A DNA stretch of 63,679 nucleotides from JAHECQ01 sp047638695 (GTDB lineage Bacteria > Actinomycetota > Acidimicrobiia > Acidimicrobiales > SZUA-35), in assembly GCA_047638695.1 (NCBI GenBank), contig JBLINY010000016.1, positions 1 to 63,679 of the forward strand, read 5' to 3'. The number at the start of each line of letters is the position of its first letter. Positions within the stretch are counted from its first letter, which is position 1. Position numbers and translations under genes: made by a program. Under the pieces are notes generated by a model, which searched no databases, was not told where the DNA came from, and was given only the letters and a program-made list of their open reading frames with translations. This document shows, piece after piece, positions 1-8,922 of this stretch.

Positions 1-587
1 GACGGGTCGTCATAGAACACGGCCTGTTGCCCGTTGCCGTGATGCACATCCCAGTCCACCATCGCCACCCGCCCAACACCCCGAGTTTCCTGCAGATGTT
101 TGACCACAACGGCTGCATTGTTAAACAGACAGAAACCCATACCGGACTCGGGTATGGCGTGGTGCCCGGGCGGCCGCACAAGTGCGTAGACGTTGTCCAC
201 GACGCCATCAAGAACGGCGTCAGCGGCTGCCATACATCCGCCAGCTGAGAGCAGCGCGATCTCGTAGCTGCCTTTGCCGAACGGTGTGAAGCCACCGGCA
301 TCGCCGCCGGCCACCGCCGACTCGGCCTCGATACGATCGTGATAGCCACGATCGTGGACTCGCAAGATCTCATCAACCGTTGCCGACCTCGGTGCGACTG
401 GCACCAGCTGATCGAGTAACCCACTGGCTCGCAGCAGATTCACGAACCGCCGCTTGGTCTCCGGATTCTCCGGGTGTTCGAAGGGTTGCAGCGTGGTGCC
501 GTCGGTCGGAAGAATCCAGCCGTTCCCGGTGTCGTGCCAGAGGTAGTGCTCGTCGAAGACCAGGCCAGTTGTCATCTTCAACTCCAT
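1..587 (-). CDS. Histone-deacetylase-family (acetoin utilization-like) deacetylase, 3' end cut by window edge
   Basis: Only the N-terminal ~195 residues are visible; the gene runs off the left edge. The translation shows hallmark zinc-deacetylase motifs: RPPGHHA near residues 138-144, a GFCLFNNAAV stretch just after it, and DWDVHHGNG near 178-186, which supplies metal-binding Asp/His residues. These are the class II HDAC / acetylpolyamine amidohydrolase motifs, so the enzyme probably removes acetyl or acyl groups from lysines or small amines in the cytoplasm. The ATG at 587 is used here; an in-frame ATG four codons later (575) is an equally possible start. It is divergent from the broken SDR gene that begins at 676, with 88 bp between. 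Substrate cannot be told from sequence. Confidence 0.85.
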   Translation of the reverse strand, partial: MELKMTTGLVFDEHYLWHDTGNGWILPTDGTTLQPFEHPENPETKRRFVNLLRASGLLDQLVPVAPRSATVDEILRVHDRGYHDRIEAESAVAGGDAGGFTPFGKGSYEIALLSAGGCMAAADAVLDGVVDNVYALVRPPGHHAIPESGMGFCLFNNAAVVVKHLQETRGVGRVAMVDWDVHHGNGQQAVFYDDP

Positions 588-675
588 CTGTTGGTTGGCG
601 CGGACCCTAACCCAACGAGTCCACCGGTTTCCCACGTCCAGGGCATCGCGGCCGGCCACCTGCTAGGCCTCCGGT

Positions 676-1294
676 ATGGATCTTGCTGGAACACGGGTAC
701 TCGTGACCGGGGCTTCAAAGGGAATCGGCGAGCTAGCCGCCCGAGCGTTCGCGGCCAAAGGAGCGCGGGTTGCGGTGGCTGCCCGCTCCGGCGACAAACT
801 CGAGCCACTGGCCAATGAGCTGAACGGTGATGCTTATGTGGTCGACCTGGCAGATCCAGCTCAGGTCGAGAACTTCATCGATCGGGTTGAGGCAGATGGC
901 GCCATCGATGTCTTGGTGAACAACGCCGGCCTCGAGGACTTCACACCAATTGAGCTCCTCACATCGGCAACCATCGACCAGTTGATCTCGCTCAACCTGG
1001 CGACTCCGCGGAACCAACATCGGGCTCACGACCGTGCACCTTGGTGGCGTAGACACCGAGATGGGTCATCGAGCAATAACGGCGGAGACAATGGTGCCGC
1101 TCATGAAACGATTCCGCTTCGTTGGCCTGTCGAAACTGACCGATCCACAGAAGGTGGCGAACGGCATCGTTAGCGCAGTCGAGAAAGACAAGCGCTTTGT
1201 CGTTTATCCCGCCAACGCCAAACCAATGGCCGGTCTGGTTAATCTTCCTCGCCGCACCATGAACGCCATGTCGAAAGGCATCACCTTCCACTAA
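676..1294 (+). pseudogene. Short-chain dehydrogenase/reductase with internal deletion and frameshift
   Basis: The 5' part (from ATG 676) encodes a normal SDR start: TGASKGIGE cofactor-binding motif near residues 11-19, and the NNAG motif. It reads normally to LNLAT at about 1003. The next bases continue SDR sequence in another frame (from about 1005: RGTNIGLTTVHLGGVDTEM) through to the stop at 1292-1294. The stretch that should lie between, about 70-80 residues holding the catalytic Ser and the YxxxK motif, is absent, and the frame changes at the joint. The gene as it stands cannot make an active SDR. Either it is a true pseudogene or a deletion was introduced during sequencing or assembly. 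Confidence 0.8.
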
Positions 1295-1323
1295 GCAGCC
1301 CCATCCCTGAGCACCAGGGGGAT

Positions 1324-2340
1324 TCAGCTGGCGGTCTCCGAACCGTCATGCTGTAGGGCGAAGGCATCGGCGATCAGCTCATAGGACCGGACTCGGTCTT
1401 CATGGGCGTGGGTGATTGTGACGAGGCTCAACTCGTCGGCTCCATGTCGCTCGGCCAGCTCTTCGAGCTGCTCATGGACCTTGTCAGCGCCGCCGACGAT
1501 CATCGGCTTGCGCCCGTCATCGACCGGAATCCGCTTCTTGAAAACGGCAAGATCCTGACCGGCATCTTCGGCGGACGGGATCGCTCCACGCCGACTCGAT
1601 GCCCGCCATGAGCGAATGCTGGCGGCGGCACGATCCGCATCTTCATCGTCCCAACCACAGATGACCGACGCGGCCACAAGCACCTTCGGCTCCGGGTGGA
1701 CATCGGATGGCCGGTATTGATTCCGATACGCCTCGCAGACTGCTTCGCCATCGGCGTACGTGATGAAGTGGGCCCAAGCCAGTGGTAGTCCGAGGTGAGC
1801 AGCGATTCCCGCGCTGTCGGGACTCGACGCCAACACCCACATCTCGGGCATTCCCGGACCGGTTGGCGTTGCATGCACATCGACGAACTGGCTGTCTGGT
1901 TCGATCGAGTCGTCCAGCCATCGAAACAGCTCGACCACCTGGTTCGGGTAGTACTCGATGCCGAGTTTGCCCGGGCCTTTGGCCAGCGCTGCCGCGGTCA
2001 GGTGATCCGATCCCGGAGCGCGGCCCACACCAAGATCGATGCGATCCGGGTACAAGGTGTGCAGCATCCGAAAGTTCTCCGCCACCTTGTAGGCGCTGTA
2101 GTGCGACAGCATGACGCCGCCTGAACCCACACGGATCGTGGACGTCGCATTGGCAACGTGGCCGATCAAGACCTCAGGCGACGAACCGGCGAGCGCGTTG
2201 GAGTTGTGATGCTCCGCCAACCAATAGCGGTGATATCCCAATCGTTCGGTGTGTTGAGCAAGATCGACGGTGTTGGCAATGGCCTGCGCCGCGCTCGTTC
2301 CTTCGGGCACCGGGGACTGATCCAAGACACTCAACCGCAT
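1324..2340 (-). CDS. LLM-class flavin-dependent oxidoreductase (MsnO8-like)
   Basis: The 338-residue protein begins MRLSVLDQSPVPEG, typical of the MsnO8-type branch of the luciferase-like family, and shows the WLAEHHNS and GVGRAPGSD segments of the flavin-binding TIM barrel. Such enzymes use reduced FMN or F420 to oxidise or reduce small organic molecules; the substrate is unknown. The reading frame stays open upstream to 2577, but that extension is arginine-rich and overlaps the amidase gene, so the ATG at 2340 is chosen. It lies 44 bp downstream of the amidase on the same strand and may be co-transcribed with it. Confidence 0.85.
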   Translation of the reverse strand: MRLSVLDQSPVPEGTSAAQAIANTVDLAQHTERLGYHRYWLAEHHNSNALAGSSPEVLIGHVANATSTIRVGSGGVMLSHYSAYKVAENFRMLHTLYPDRIDLGVGRAPGSDHLTAAALAKGPGKLGIEYYPNQVVELFRWLDDSIEPDSQFVDVHATPTGPGMPEMWVLASSPDSAGIAAHLGLPLAWAHFITYADGEAVCEAYRNQYRPSDVHPEPKVLVAASVICGWDDEDADRAAASIRSWRASSRRGAIPSAEDAGQDLAVFKKRIPVDDGRKPMIVGGADKVHEQLEELAERHGADELSLVTITHAHEDRVRSYELIADAFALQHDGSETAS

Positions 2341-2384
2341 GTCCCGAGTGTGGCAGCTCACCGGCCAACTGACAGCCCCGGTGG

Positions 2385-3797
2385 CTAGCCGATCGCAGCT
2401 CGGGCGTCGGAAGCGAAGACCTCTTCGAAACTGGCGATGGTCTGGATCACCGAGACGTCCCCAAGCTGGCGGGCAACCACCTGCAAACCGACAGGCATGC
2501 CATCGGCGGTAAAGCCGCAGTTGACGGTGCCGGCCGGGTTGCGTGTGAGGTTGAATCCGTAGCTGAACTTCACCCAACTCGGCGTTTCCTCGCCGTTGAT
2601 GGTGCCCTGGCGGCCGATGAACGGTGTCTGACCAGCGGCCGCTGGCGTCAGCAGCAGGGGCGACTGTTCGAATGCCCGGTCGAGCTGCAGGTTGTATTCA
2701 TGCACTGCGTCGAGCGAGCGGGCGACATCAACGCCGCTCAGCTTCAGGCCGCGTTCGACCTGGAACTGCAACGACGGGTCGATCAGGTCCCATTCGGGCG
2801 TATCGATGAGATGCCCCTGGGTGCGCGCTCTCAATGCGATCCAGAGGTTCCACCACGGCTCGAGCGGGTCGGTCGGCCAGATGTCGTCGATCTCGATGAT
2901 CTCGACGCCGAGATCGGCCAAACGATCAACCGCTGCCTTGGTGACGGCGGCAATCTCGGCGTCGACTTCGGCGAAGCCCAACGTCGGCGACCAAACAACC
3001 GATGAAGGAAGACGAGCCGTCGCCACTGCCTCGTACCAGGGAGCCCCAGACCGAGGCAACGACTGGGGGTCGGTGGGATGAGGCCCCACCGCGACGTCGA
3101 GAGCGAAGGCAGCGTCAGCAATTTGAACGGTCATTGGCCCCTTGACCGAGAAGTGGGCAGAGCCAGGAGGATTTGGCCCTCCATTGGGCACCCGACCTTG
3201 TGTCGTCTTGATGCCGCTGAGGCCACAGATGGCCGCCGGCAGCCTGATCGAACCACCGCCGTCAGAACCCGTCGCCAACGGCACCATGCCGCTGGCCAAC
3301 GCCGCAGCCGAACCGCCGGATGAACCGCCCGGCGTGCGTTCGAGATTCCAAGGGTTGAGAGTGTCACCCGTGAGCCCGCACTCGGTTGCACCTTTGTGTC
3401 CGTACTCCGGCGTAGTGGTTTTCCCGATCACGACGCAGCCGGCCGCCCGCAGTCGCGCCACCAGCACCGAGTCGCCCCTGGCCGGCTCGGTTGATGAGAG
3501 ACGAGAGCCCAACCGAGTCGGCAGGCCTGCAACGTCCTCGAGGTCTTTCACGGCCAGCGGGATACCGGCGAGCGGGCCTACGCCCTCCCCCGCCACCAAG
3601 CGCCGGTCGATTTCGGCGGCTGTTTCAAGAGCTTGCTCGGCGTCAACAACGACGAAGGCGTTGAGCTCTGGTTCGACCTGCTCGATCCGGGCCAAAGTAG
3701 CCTCGGTAAGTTCGCGAGCTGATCGAGTTCGGCTTCGAACCTCCGCTGCAAGGTCACTGACCCGGTAGTCGCGAAAGTCGAAGTCGGTTTTGGCCAC
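2385..3797 (-). CDS. Amidase (amidase-signature family)
   Basis: A 470-residue amidase-signature hydrolase. The catalytic triad is visible: Lys84 in LAVKD, the cis-Ser in TPGGSSGGS (about residue 159) and the nucleophile in SDGGGSIR (about residue 183). Such enzymes hydrolyse amides or aryl-acyl amides in the cytoplasm. GTG at 3797 (protein starting VAKTDFDFRDY) is preferred because the upstream in-frame sequence overlaps the J-domain gene and looks non-coding. It follows the J-domain gene with a 32 bp gap and precedes the LLM oxidoreductase, suggesting a three-gene transcript. Confidence 0.85.
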   Translation of the reverse strand: MAKTDFDFRDYRVSDLAAEVRSRTRSARELTEATLARIEQVEPELNAFVVVDAEQALETAAEIDRRLVAGEGVGPLAGIPLAVKDLEDVAGLPTRLGSRLSSTEPARGDSVLVARLRAAGCVVIGKTTTPEYGHKGATECGLTGDTLNPWNLERTPGGSSGGSAAALASGMVPLATGSDGGGSIRLPAAICGLSGIKTTQGRVPNGGPNPPGSAHFSVKGPMTVQIADAAFALDVAVGPHPTDPQSLPRSGAPWYEAVATARLPSSVVWSPTLGFAEVDAEIAAVTKAAVDRLADLGVEIIEIDDIWPTDPLEPWWNLWIALRARTQGHLIDTPEWDLIDPSLQFQVERGLKLSGVDVARSLDAVHEYNLQLDRAFEQSPLLLTPAAAGQTPFIGRQGTINGEETPSWVKFSYGFNLTRNPAGTVNCGFTADGMPVGLQVVARQLGDVSVIQTIASFEEVFASDARAAIG

Positions 3798-3829
3798 AAC
3801 ACGGACCGTAGCTTGACGGCTGGGCGTAG

Positions 3830-4531
3830 TCAGGCGCCTAAGCACACCGTGATGTCGTTGCTCATCGTGACCTCCCGGATGGTCAGCTTCGGGTCGGGGC
3901 AAACCCCCCCTTCGGCAAACGCGCCGATGACGCGCCCGTCGTACACGCCCGTGCACGGGATCTGCAGCAGCTGCGGACCAGCGATAATGCGAACGCACGC
4001 GTTCGCTGGCACGCCGATGTCGGGCCCCGGGATGGTGGTATCGACCGTGGCTAGCCGATCATCGCCTTGGTAGGCGGTGAAGATGAAGATGCCGATGATG
4101 AGGGCCATGAACGCAACCCACGGGGTGATTCGCAACACCATCGACCGTTTGTTGTCGATGTGGTCGTCCGACGCCTGCCGGCGGGCGGCGAGGAAGGCGG
4201 GGTCGAGCAGGCGCGGGTCTATGCGAGTGACGTTGTCGGCACCGACCCGGATGCCTTCGCCGGGGCGAAGATCGCTTCGTGAGTCGCGCAACGACTCGTC
4301 GTAGTCGCGCCGCAACTTGTCGTCACGAAGCACCCGCCATGCTTCGTTGACGTTGCGCATCGAATCATCGGCCCTTTTGGCATCAGCTGGGCTGCGATCA
4401 TTGAACCGATCGGGATGCCAGCGCCGAGCCTCAGCGTGATACGCACGTCGAATCTGATCGTGAGCCGCAGACGCTGAGACGTTCAAGGTCTTGTAGTGGT
4501 TCTGCTGGCTCACTGGACTCTGCTGGCTCAC
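3830..4531 (-). CDS. J-domain (DnaJ-like) membrane-anchored protein
   Basis: The N-terminal ~70 residues form a J domain with the essential HPD motif (RWHPDRFND), followed by a charged linker and one transmembrane helix (ITPWVAFMALIIGIFIF). A ~70-residue C-terminal region with spaced cysteines then follows, probably outside the membrane. J domains stimulate Hsp70 (DnaK); a membrane-anchored form would recruit DnaK to the cytoplasmic face. The start is uncertain: GTG at 4531, GTG at 4513 or ATG at 4603. The first two sit in a tandem 18-bp duplication; the last overlaps the start of the divergent LLM gene. The function of the C-terminal part is unknown. Confidence 0.7.
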   Translation of the reverse strand: MSQQSPVSQQNHYKTLNVSASAAHDQIRRAYHAEARRWHPDRFNDRSPADAKRADDSMRNVNEAWRVLRDDKLRRDYDESLRDSRSDLRPGEGIRVGADNVTRIDPRLLDPAFLAARRQASDDHIDNKRSMVLRITPWVAFMALIIGIFIFTAYQGDDRLATVDTTIPGPDIGVPANACVRIIAGPQLLQIPCTGVYDGRVIGAFAEGGVCPDPKLTIREVTMSNDITVCLGA

Positions 4532-4537
4532 TGGACA
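4502..4537. repeat. Tandem 18-bp duplication at the 5' end of the J-domain gene
   Basis: Two adjacent copies of an 18-bp unit (CTGCTGGCTCACTGGACT, last base differing) give SPVSQQ twice in the J-domain frame. Each copy contains an in-frame GTG, so the duplication offers two candidate starts. Confidence 0.85.
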
Positions 4538-4601
4538 CAGCGTAGGGGTGCTGCAACCGTTCACTGGAGTCGACGTTGGTCGCTGAACGACGGGAGCAGG
4601 C

Positions 4602-5627
4602 ATGAAGCTGGCATTGGGTATGGGTTACTGGTCGGCTGGACCCCCTTCTGGTGCCGAAGAGCAAATCGCCGAGGCTGAGCGGTTGGGTTTCGACAGCATC
4701 TGGACCGCTGAGGCCTACGGCTCCGATGCCCTCACGCCCTTGGCCTGGTGGGGAGCCAAGACCAAAACGATCGGGCTCGGCACCTCAATCTGTCAGATCT
4801 CGGCCCGGACGCCTGCTGCCATGGCCATGGCAGCCATGTCACTCGACCATTTGTCGGGCGGTCGTTTCCGGCTCGGCCTGGGTGCTTCGGGCCCGCAAGT
4901 TGTCGAGGGTTGGTACGGCCAGCCCTACCCAAAACCCCTTGCCCGCACCCGCGAGTACGTCGAAATCATCCGCCAGATCTGGGCCCGCGACATTCCGGTC
5001 GAATTTCAGGGCGAGTTCTACCACATGCCCTTCAAGGGTGGTTCCCACCTTGGGAAGCCGTTGAAGTCGACGGTCCATCCGTTGCGCAGTGACATCCCGA
5101 TCTACCTCGGGGCCGAGGGCCCGAAGAATGTGGCCATGACCGCCGAGATCGCCGATGGCTGGCTGCCACTGTTCTTCGCTCCGAAAGACAACGCCTTTTA
5201 CCACGACGCACTGGCCGAAGGATTCGCTCGAGAAGGCGCTCGCCGCTCGTTCGACGACTTCGACGTTTCCTGTGTAGCCACCATCATTCCGAACGACGAC
5301 ATCGAAGCTGCCGCCGACATGGTGCGCCCGATGCTGGCGTTGTACGCAGGCGGGATGGGGGCCAAGGAAGCCAACTTCCATCTCGACGTCTTCTCGCGCA
5401 TGGGATACGAGGCCGAGTGCCAGAAGATCCAAGACCTGTATTTGGCCGGCGACAAGAAGGCCGCAATCGCCGCGGTACCGACCTCGATGGTTGAAGACAT
5501 CGCCCTCATCGGGCCGGTCGACAAGATTCGCGACGACCTGGCCAAGTGGGAAGAGTCGGTCGTGAACACCCTGGTGATCAGCGGCTCGCCCAAGCTCTTG
5601 AACATGGTGGCCGAAACCATCGGTTAG
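4602..5627 (+). CDS. LLM-class F420-dependent oxidoreductase (Rv3520c-like)
   Basis: A 341-residue protein of the F420-dependent LLM subfamily. It starts MKLALGMGYW and contains FDSIWTAEAYGSD and the FRLGLGASGPQVVEGWYG segment typical of this actinobacterial group, which resembles mycobacterial Rv3520c. It probably binds coenzyme F420 and acts on an unidentified substrate. It is divergent from the J-domain gene (start codons about 70 bp apart) and ends 20 bp before the convergent membrane-protein gene. Confidence 0.87.
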   Translation: MKLALGMGYWSAGPPSGAEEQIAEAERLGFDSIWTAEAYGSDALTPLAWWGAKTKTIGLGTSICQISARTPAAMAMAAMSLDHLSGGRFRLGLGASGPQVVEGWYGQPYPKPLARTREYVEIIRQIWARDIPVEFQGEFYHMPFKGGSHLGKPLKSTVHPLRSDIPIYLGAEGPKNVAMTAEIADGWLPLFFAPKDNAFYHDALAEGFAREGARRSFDDFDVSCVATIIPNDDIEAAADMVRPMLALYAGGMGAKEANFHLDVFSRMGYEAECQKIQDLYLAGDKKAAIAAVPTSMVEDIALIGPVDKIRDDLAKWEESVVNTLVISGSPKLLNMVAETIG

Positions 5628-5648
5628 TCGAGCATTGGTTGGGGCAGC

Positions 5649-6578
5649 TCAGAACTCGTCGAACGAAACCAGCGACTCGGAGTTCTCCCACGCCGATTCG
5701 ATCTGGCTCGATGTCACCTCGGTCTTGCCATCGCGTTCAAGATCCAAATTGCTGATGATTGAGAGAAGTCGCTCATCATGACGGCGCGAAATCTGCGTCA
5801 CCAGCTTGGCACCGGTCACCGCAGCCACGATGCAAGAGAAGCCGGCGACCAACAGCACGGTCGACAGAATCGTCAGCGAAAACCCGGCGTACTCGGTGAA
5901 CGATCCGGCCAGTGTCGAATAGGCAAACCAGGTGACGAACCAGATAAGCCCGAAATGAGGAAGCTCTTCCTCCAAGCCGATGGGTGGCGACCCCGAACGC
6001 CAGAAGAGGCGTACCAGGGCCAAGATCAAGAACGGGATGAAGGAGAACGCGAGGAACATCGTCAACGCTGAGACGACGAGTAGCGGAACCCGGATCGACT
6101 CCAGAAACAAAGAGAGCAAACCTAGACCAACGGACGAGACGAAGAAGATGAAGTGCCGCTTCATGACATCAAGCGCGCCAATTTTGGCCCGCTTGCCTAG
6201 TCGCCGAATATTCGACCAAGTTCGAACGGCCCAGATGATGGCGACGATGATGGTGACAAGCGACAACAGAGCCATGCCAGCCTGAATCGCCAGCAACGTC
6301 GTGTTGAACACATCATCGCCAAACGACGACCGTCCAGGCCGAACCAGACCAATGAAGCTGGCAAGCAGCATGCCGATACCGGGCAGGATCCAAACCAGCA
6401 GCACATTCCGGAAACCGGCCGAGATCGACACCGTCGAGTCATAGCCGTCCACCATGGCGACGATCTTGGTTTGGCGCTTGTTGTCGATACGAGAAGGGCC
6501 AGACGTCGATTTCGACAGCTTGTGCGACCGATTCGGTCGATTTGGGGCCGCCTCGGTCGGCGCGCTCGTCTGACTCAC
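5649..6578 (-). CDS. Multi-pass membrane protein of unknown function
   Basis: I do not recognise a specific family. The 309-residue protein has a ~45-residue polar N-terminus rich in Ser, Pro and basic residues. About six or seven hydrophobic segments follow (for example VLLVWILPGIGMLLASFIGL and LLAIQAGMALLSLVTIIVAI), then a ~50-residue acidic cytoplasmic-type tail. It lies 62 bp downstream of menA on the same strand, so it may be the last gene of a murF-menA transcript. There is no signal peptide and no enzymatic motif. Confidence 0.6.
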   Translation of the reverse strand: MSQTSAPTEAAPNRPNRSHKLSKSTSGPSRIDNKRQTKIVAMVDGYDSTVSISAGFRNVLLVWILPGIGMLLASFIGLVRPGRSSFGDDVFNTTLLAIQAGMALLSLVTIIVAIIWAVRTWSNIRRLGKRAKIGALDVMKRHFIFFVSSVGLGLLSLFLESIRVPLLVVSALTMFLAFSFIPFLILALVRLFWRSGSPPIGLEEELPHFGLIWFVTWFAYSTLAGSFTEYAGFSLTILSTVLLVAGFSCIVAAVTGAKLVTQISRRHDERLLSIISNLDLERDGKTEVTSSQIESAWENSESLVSFDEF

Positions 6579-6640
6579 AGGTTCCCCATCGGCCGATTCC
6601 CGGCTCGGGTTTAGCCGCGGCGGCGCTGAATAAGGGCTGG

Positions 6641-7522
6641 TCAGCCGCCGAGGGATAACCCGACAGCAAAAAGAAGGCCGGTGAGAAGCTGCGTACGCCC
6701 CGTCTGACCCAAAATCGGAATGAGAGCGGTGCCTCGATCGCCGGCCATGACGGCCCGGATCGGTGGGACCGCGGCGACAAGCCCTACAACCCCGATCAGG
6801 CCCAGCGGCCGCCAGGCTGCGGCGGCCGCAATGGCGACCCCCACCAGCGCGAAGAGCAGCACGTAGATCTGCCGCGTCTTCTCGTCTCCGAATCGCACGG
6901 CCAGAGTGAACTTGTTGGCAACGCTGTCACCCGGAATGTCGCGCAAGTTGTTGATCACCAGGAGGGCGACGGCCAGCAACCCAACCGGTATCGACGCCAC
7001 AACCGACAGAGCGGTCACCTGCCCCGTCTGCACGTAGGCAGAACCGACCGTTGCCACCAACCCGAAGAAGACGAAGACGAAGACTTCGCCAAGCCCGACG
7101 TAGGCGTACGGCCGCGGGCCACCGGTGTATGCCCAACCGGCCAGCATCGAGGCTGCACCGACCACGAACAGTTCTGGGCCGACCGCTAAAGCCAACGCAG
7201 TGCCGGCCAGGCCAGCCACTGCGAATGCAATGCCAGCGGCTGTTTTTACCTCTTTGGCTGTTGCCAGGCCCGAAGCCACCAGCCTCACCGGGCCGACGCG
7301 ATCGTCGTCGGTGCCCCGCTGGCCGTCGGCATAGTCATTCACGAAGTTGGTTGCCAACTGGAGGGTGAGCGAGACGACAAGCGCTGCTGCAGCGCGCCAC
7401 CAGATGATGCCGCCGTCGGCCTGACCCACCGCCGCTGCGGTGCCAACGGCCACCGGCACGATGGCGGCCGGAAGCGTGCGGGGCCGAGCGCCGAGCACCC
7501 ATCGATTCGATGCCATCGCCAC
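6641..7522 (-). CDS. menA: 1,4-dihydroxy-2-naphthoate polyprenyltransferase MenA
   Basis: A 293-residue UbiA-superfamily membrane prenyltransferase. Both prenyl-diphosphate/Mg-binding motifs are visible: NFVNDYADG (NxxxD type) and NNLRDIPGD. The N-terminus (WVLGARPRTLPAAIVPV) is the MenA signature, and about eight hydrophobic segments follow. It attaches a polyprenyl chain to DHNA, giving demethylmenaquinone, the respiratory quinone precursor. It starts five bases after the murF stop, implying co-transcription of cell-wall and quinone genes. An ATG two codons in is an alternative start. Confidence 0.92.
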   Translation of the reverse strand: MAMASNRWVLGARPRTLPAAIVPVAVGTAAAVGQADGGIIWWRAAAALVVSLTLQLATNFVNDYADGQRGTDDDRVGPVRLVASGLATAKEVKTAAGIAFAVAGLAGTALALAVGPELFVVGAASMLAGWAYTGGPRPYAYVGLGEVFVFVFFGLVATVGSAYVQTGQVTALSVVASIPVGLLAVALLVINNLRDIPGDSVANKFTLAVRFGDEKTRQIYVLLFALVGVAIAAAAAWRPLGLIGVVGLVAAVPPIRAVMAGDRGTALIPILGQTGRTQLLTGLLFAVGLSLGG

Positions 7523-7527
7523 CGACG

Positions 7528-8892
7528 CTAGCCGCCGCCGTTTGAGCGACGGAGCTCGTCGGCCAATTGCTGCAGACCAGCCACCAGACTGCCCTTGACC
7601 AGCACCGCGTCACCCGTGGCGAGCAAACCCAGGGCCACCGCGACGTGCGTTCGGTCGGCAACATGTTCTGCTGATGGCCCGTATGCGGGCGCGCCCACAG
7701 CGATGAGGCGGACACCGAGTCCTTGGGCCAGTTCAGCGATCTGTCGATGAAGAGCATCGGTGTCGTCACCCAGTTCGGCCATAACGCCGAGCACTGCGAT
7801 GCGACGATCGACATCGACTTCAGTAAGCGCGTGCAGCGCTGCGGTTACCGACGTGGGGTTGGCGTTGTAGGCGTCGTCGATGAGTACAGCGCCCGAGTCA
7901 AGCTCTTCCACGGACATCCGGCTGGGTGAGACGGCCGCATCAGCCAACCCTCGAACGGCATCGGCCACGTCGATTCCGGCGGCCAAGGCCACCGAGACGG
8001 CAGCAGCCGCGTTCTCGGCCATGTGGGCACCCCGAGCGACAAGGGCGACACTCGTCCGCCAACCCGAGCCGACCAGTTCGAACGATGGCCGCAGCAGAGG
8101 GTCAAGCACCAGGTTCTCGATCCGGATGTCGCCCCTCTCGCGCCCGTAAGTAACCACACGGGCATCCGTGCGCTGAGCCATAGCTGCCACAAGGGGGTCG
8201 TCGGCGTTGAGCACAGCTGTGCCCGTCGAAGGGAGCGCTTCGATGAGCTCACCCTTGGCTGCGGCAACGCCCTCAAGAGAGCCGAAGAACTCACCGTGGG
8301 CCAGCGCAACCCGAGTGACGACCCCGATGGTAGGTGCGCCGATGGCACAGAGGTCAGCGATGTGCCCGGGACCCCGCGCACCCATCTCAAGCACCGTTAT
8401 CGACGTGCCAGATGGAGCGTTGATGAGAGTAAGAGGCAGGCCAAGTTCGTTGTTGAATGAAGCCGGATTGGCATGAGTCGGAGCCCCTGCCCCACACGCT
8501 GCAGCGATCAAGTCCTTCGTCGAAGTCTTGCCGACGCTGCCCGTGACACCGATGACTGGTTCGGGCAGCCTGGCACGGGCCACCCGACCAAGATCGAGCA
8601 GCGCCTGGCCGGTGTCAGCGACCCGGATGTGAGGCACAACGGTTGGGTTGCCGCTTGGGTCAGCGCTTGGCCCGTTGATGCTCGCCGCCTCGACCCCAGA
8701 CAAGAAACCGCCAGCGCCGTTAGCGATCGCCGCCTCGATGAAGTCGTGCCCGTCGCGCTCGGCGACGATCGGAACAAACAACTGCCCCGGCGCCACGGAT
8801 CGACTATCTATCGTTGCACCGTTGATGTCGGCATCGTCCCCGACCAACTGGCCTCCGACGGCGGCGGCGATTGCGGACAGAGTGAACCTCAC
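7528..8892 (-). CDS. murF: UDP-N-acetylmuramoyl-tripeptide--D-alanyl-D-alanine ligase MurF
   Basis: A 454-residue Mur ligase. The P-loop GVTGSVGKTSTKD, a central-domain HGEFFGSL segment and the C-terminal DDAYNANPTSV motif identify MurF rather than MurC, D or E. It adds the D-Ala-D-Ala dipeptide to the muramoyl tripeptide in the cytoplasm. GTG at 8892 is chosen: it gives VRFTLSAIAAAVGG, the expected MurF N-terminus, and AAGGA lies just upstream. The divergent ddl gene, which makes D-Ala-D-Ala, starts 30 bp away, so dipeptide synthesis and use sit back to back. Confidence 0.93.
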   Translation of the reverse strand: MRFTLSAIAAAVGGQLVGDDADINGATIDSRSVAPGQLFVPIVAERDGHDFIEAAIANGAGGFLSGVEAASINGPSADPSGNPTVVPHIRVADTGQALLDLGRVARARLPEPVIGVTGSVGKTSTKDLIAAACGAGAPTHANPASFNNELGLPLTLINAPSGTSITVLEMGARGPGHIADLCAIGAPTIGVVTRVALAHGEFFGSLEGVAAAKGELIEALPSTGTAVLNADDPLVAAMAQRTDARVVTYGRERGDIRIENLVLDPLLRPSFELVGSGWRTSVALVARGAHMAENAAAAVSVALAAGIDVADAVRGLADAAVSPSRMSVEELDSGAVLIDDAYNANPTSVTAALHALTEVDVDRRIAVLGVMAELGDDTDALHRQIAELAQGLGVRLIAVGAPAYGPSAEHVADRTHVAVALGLLATGDAVLVKGSLVAGLQQLADELRRSNGGG

Positions 8893-8922
8893 CCGTCCTT
8901 TGTAGCTGAGTAGCCTTGCGAT

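Noticed and set aside
2341..2577. N-terminal extension of the LLM protein
   Set aside because: The extension is arginine-rich, overlaps the amidase gene and has no similarity to the family; the ATG at 2340 fits.
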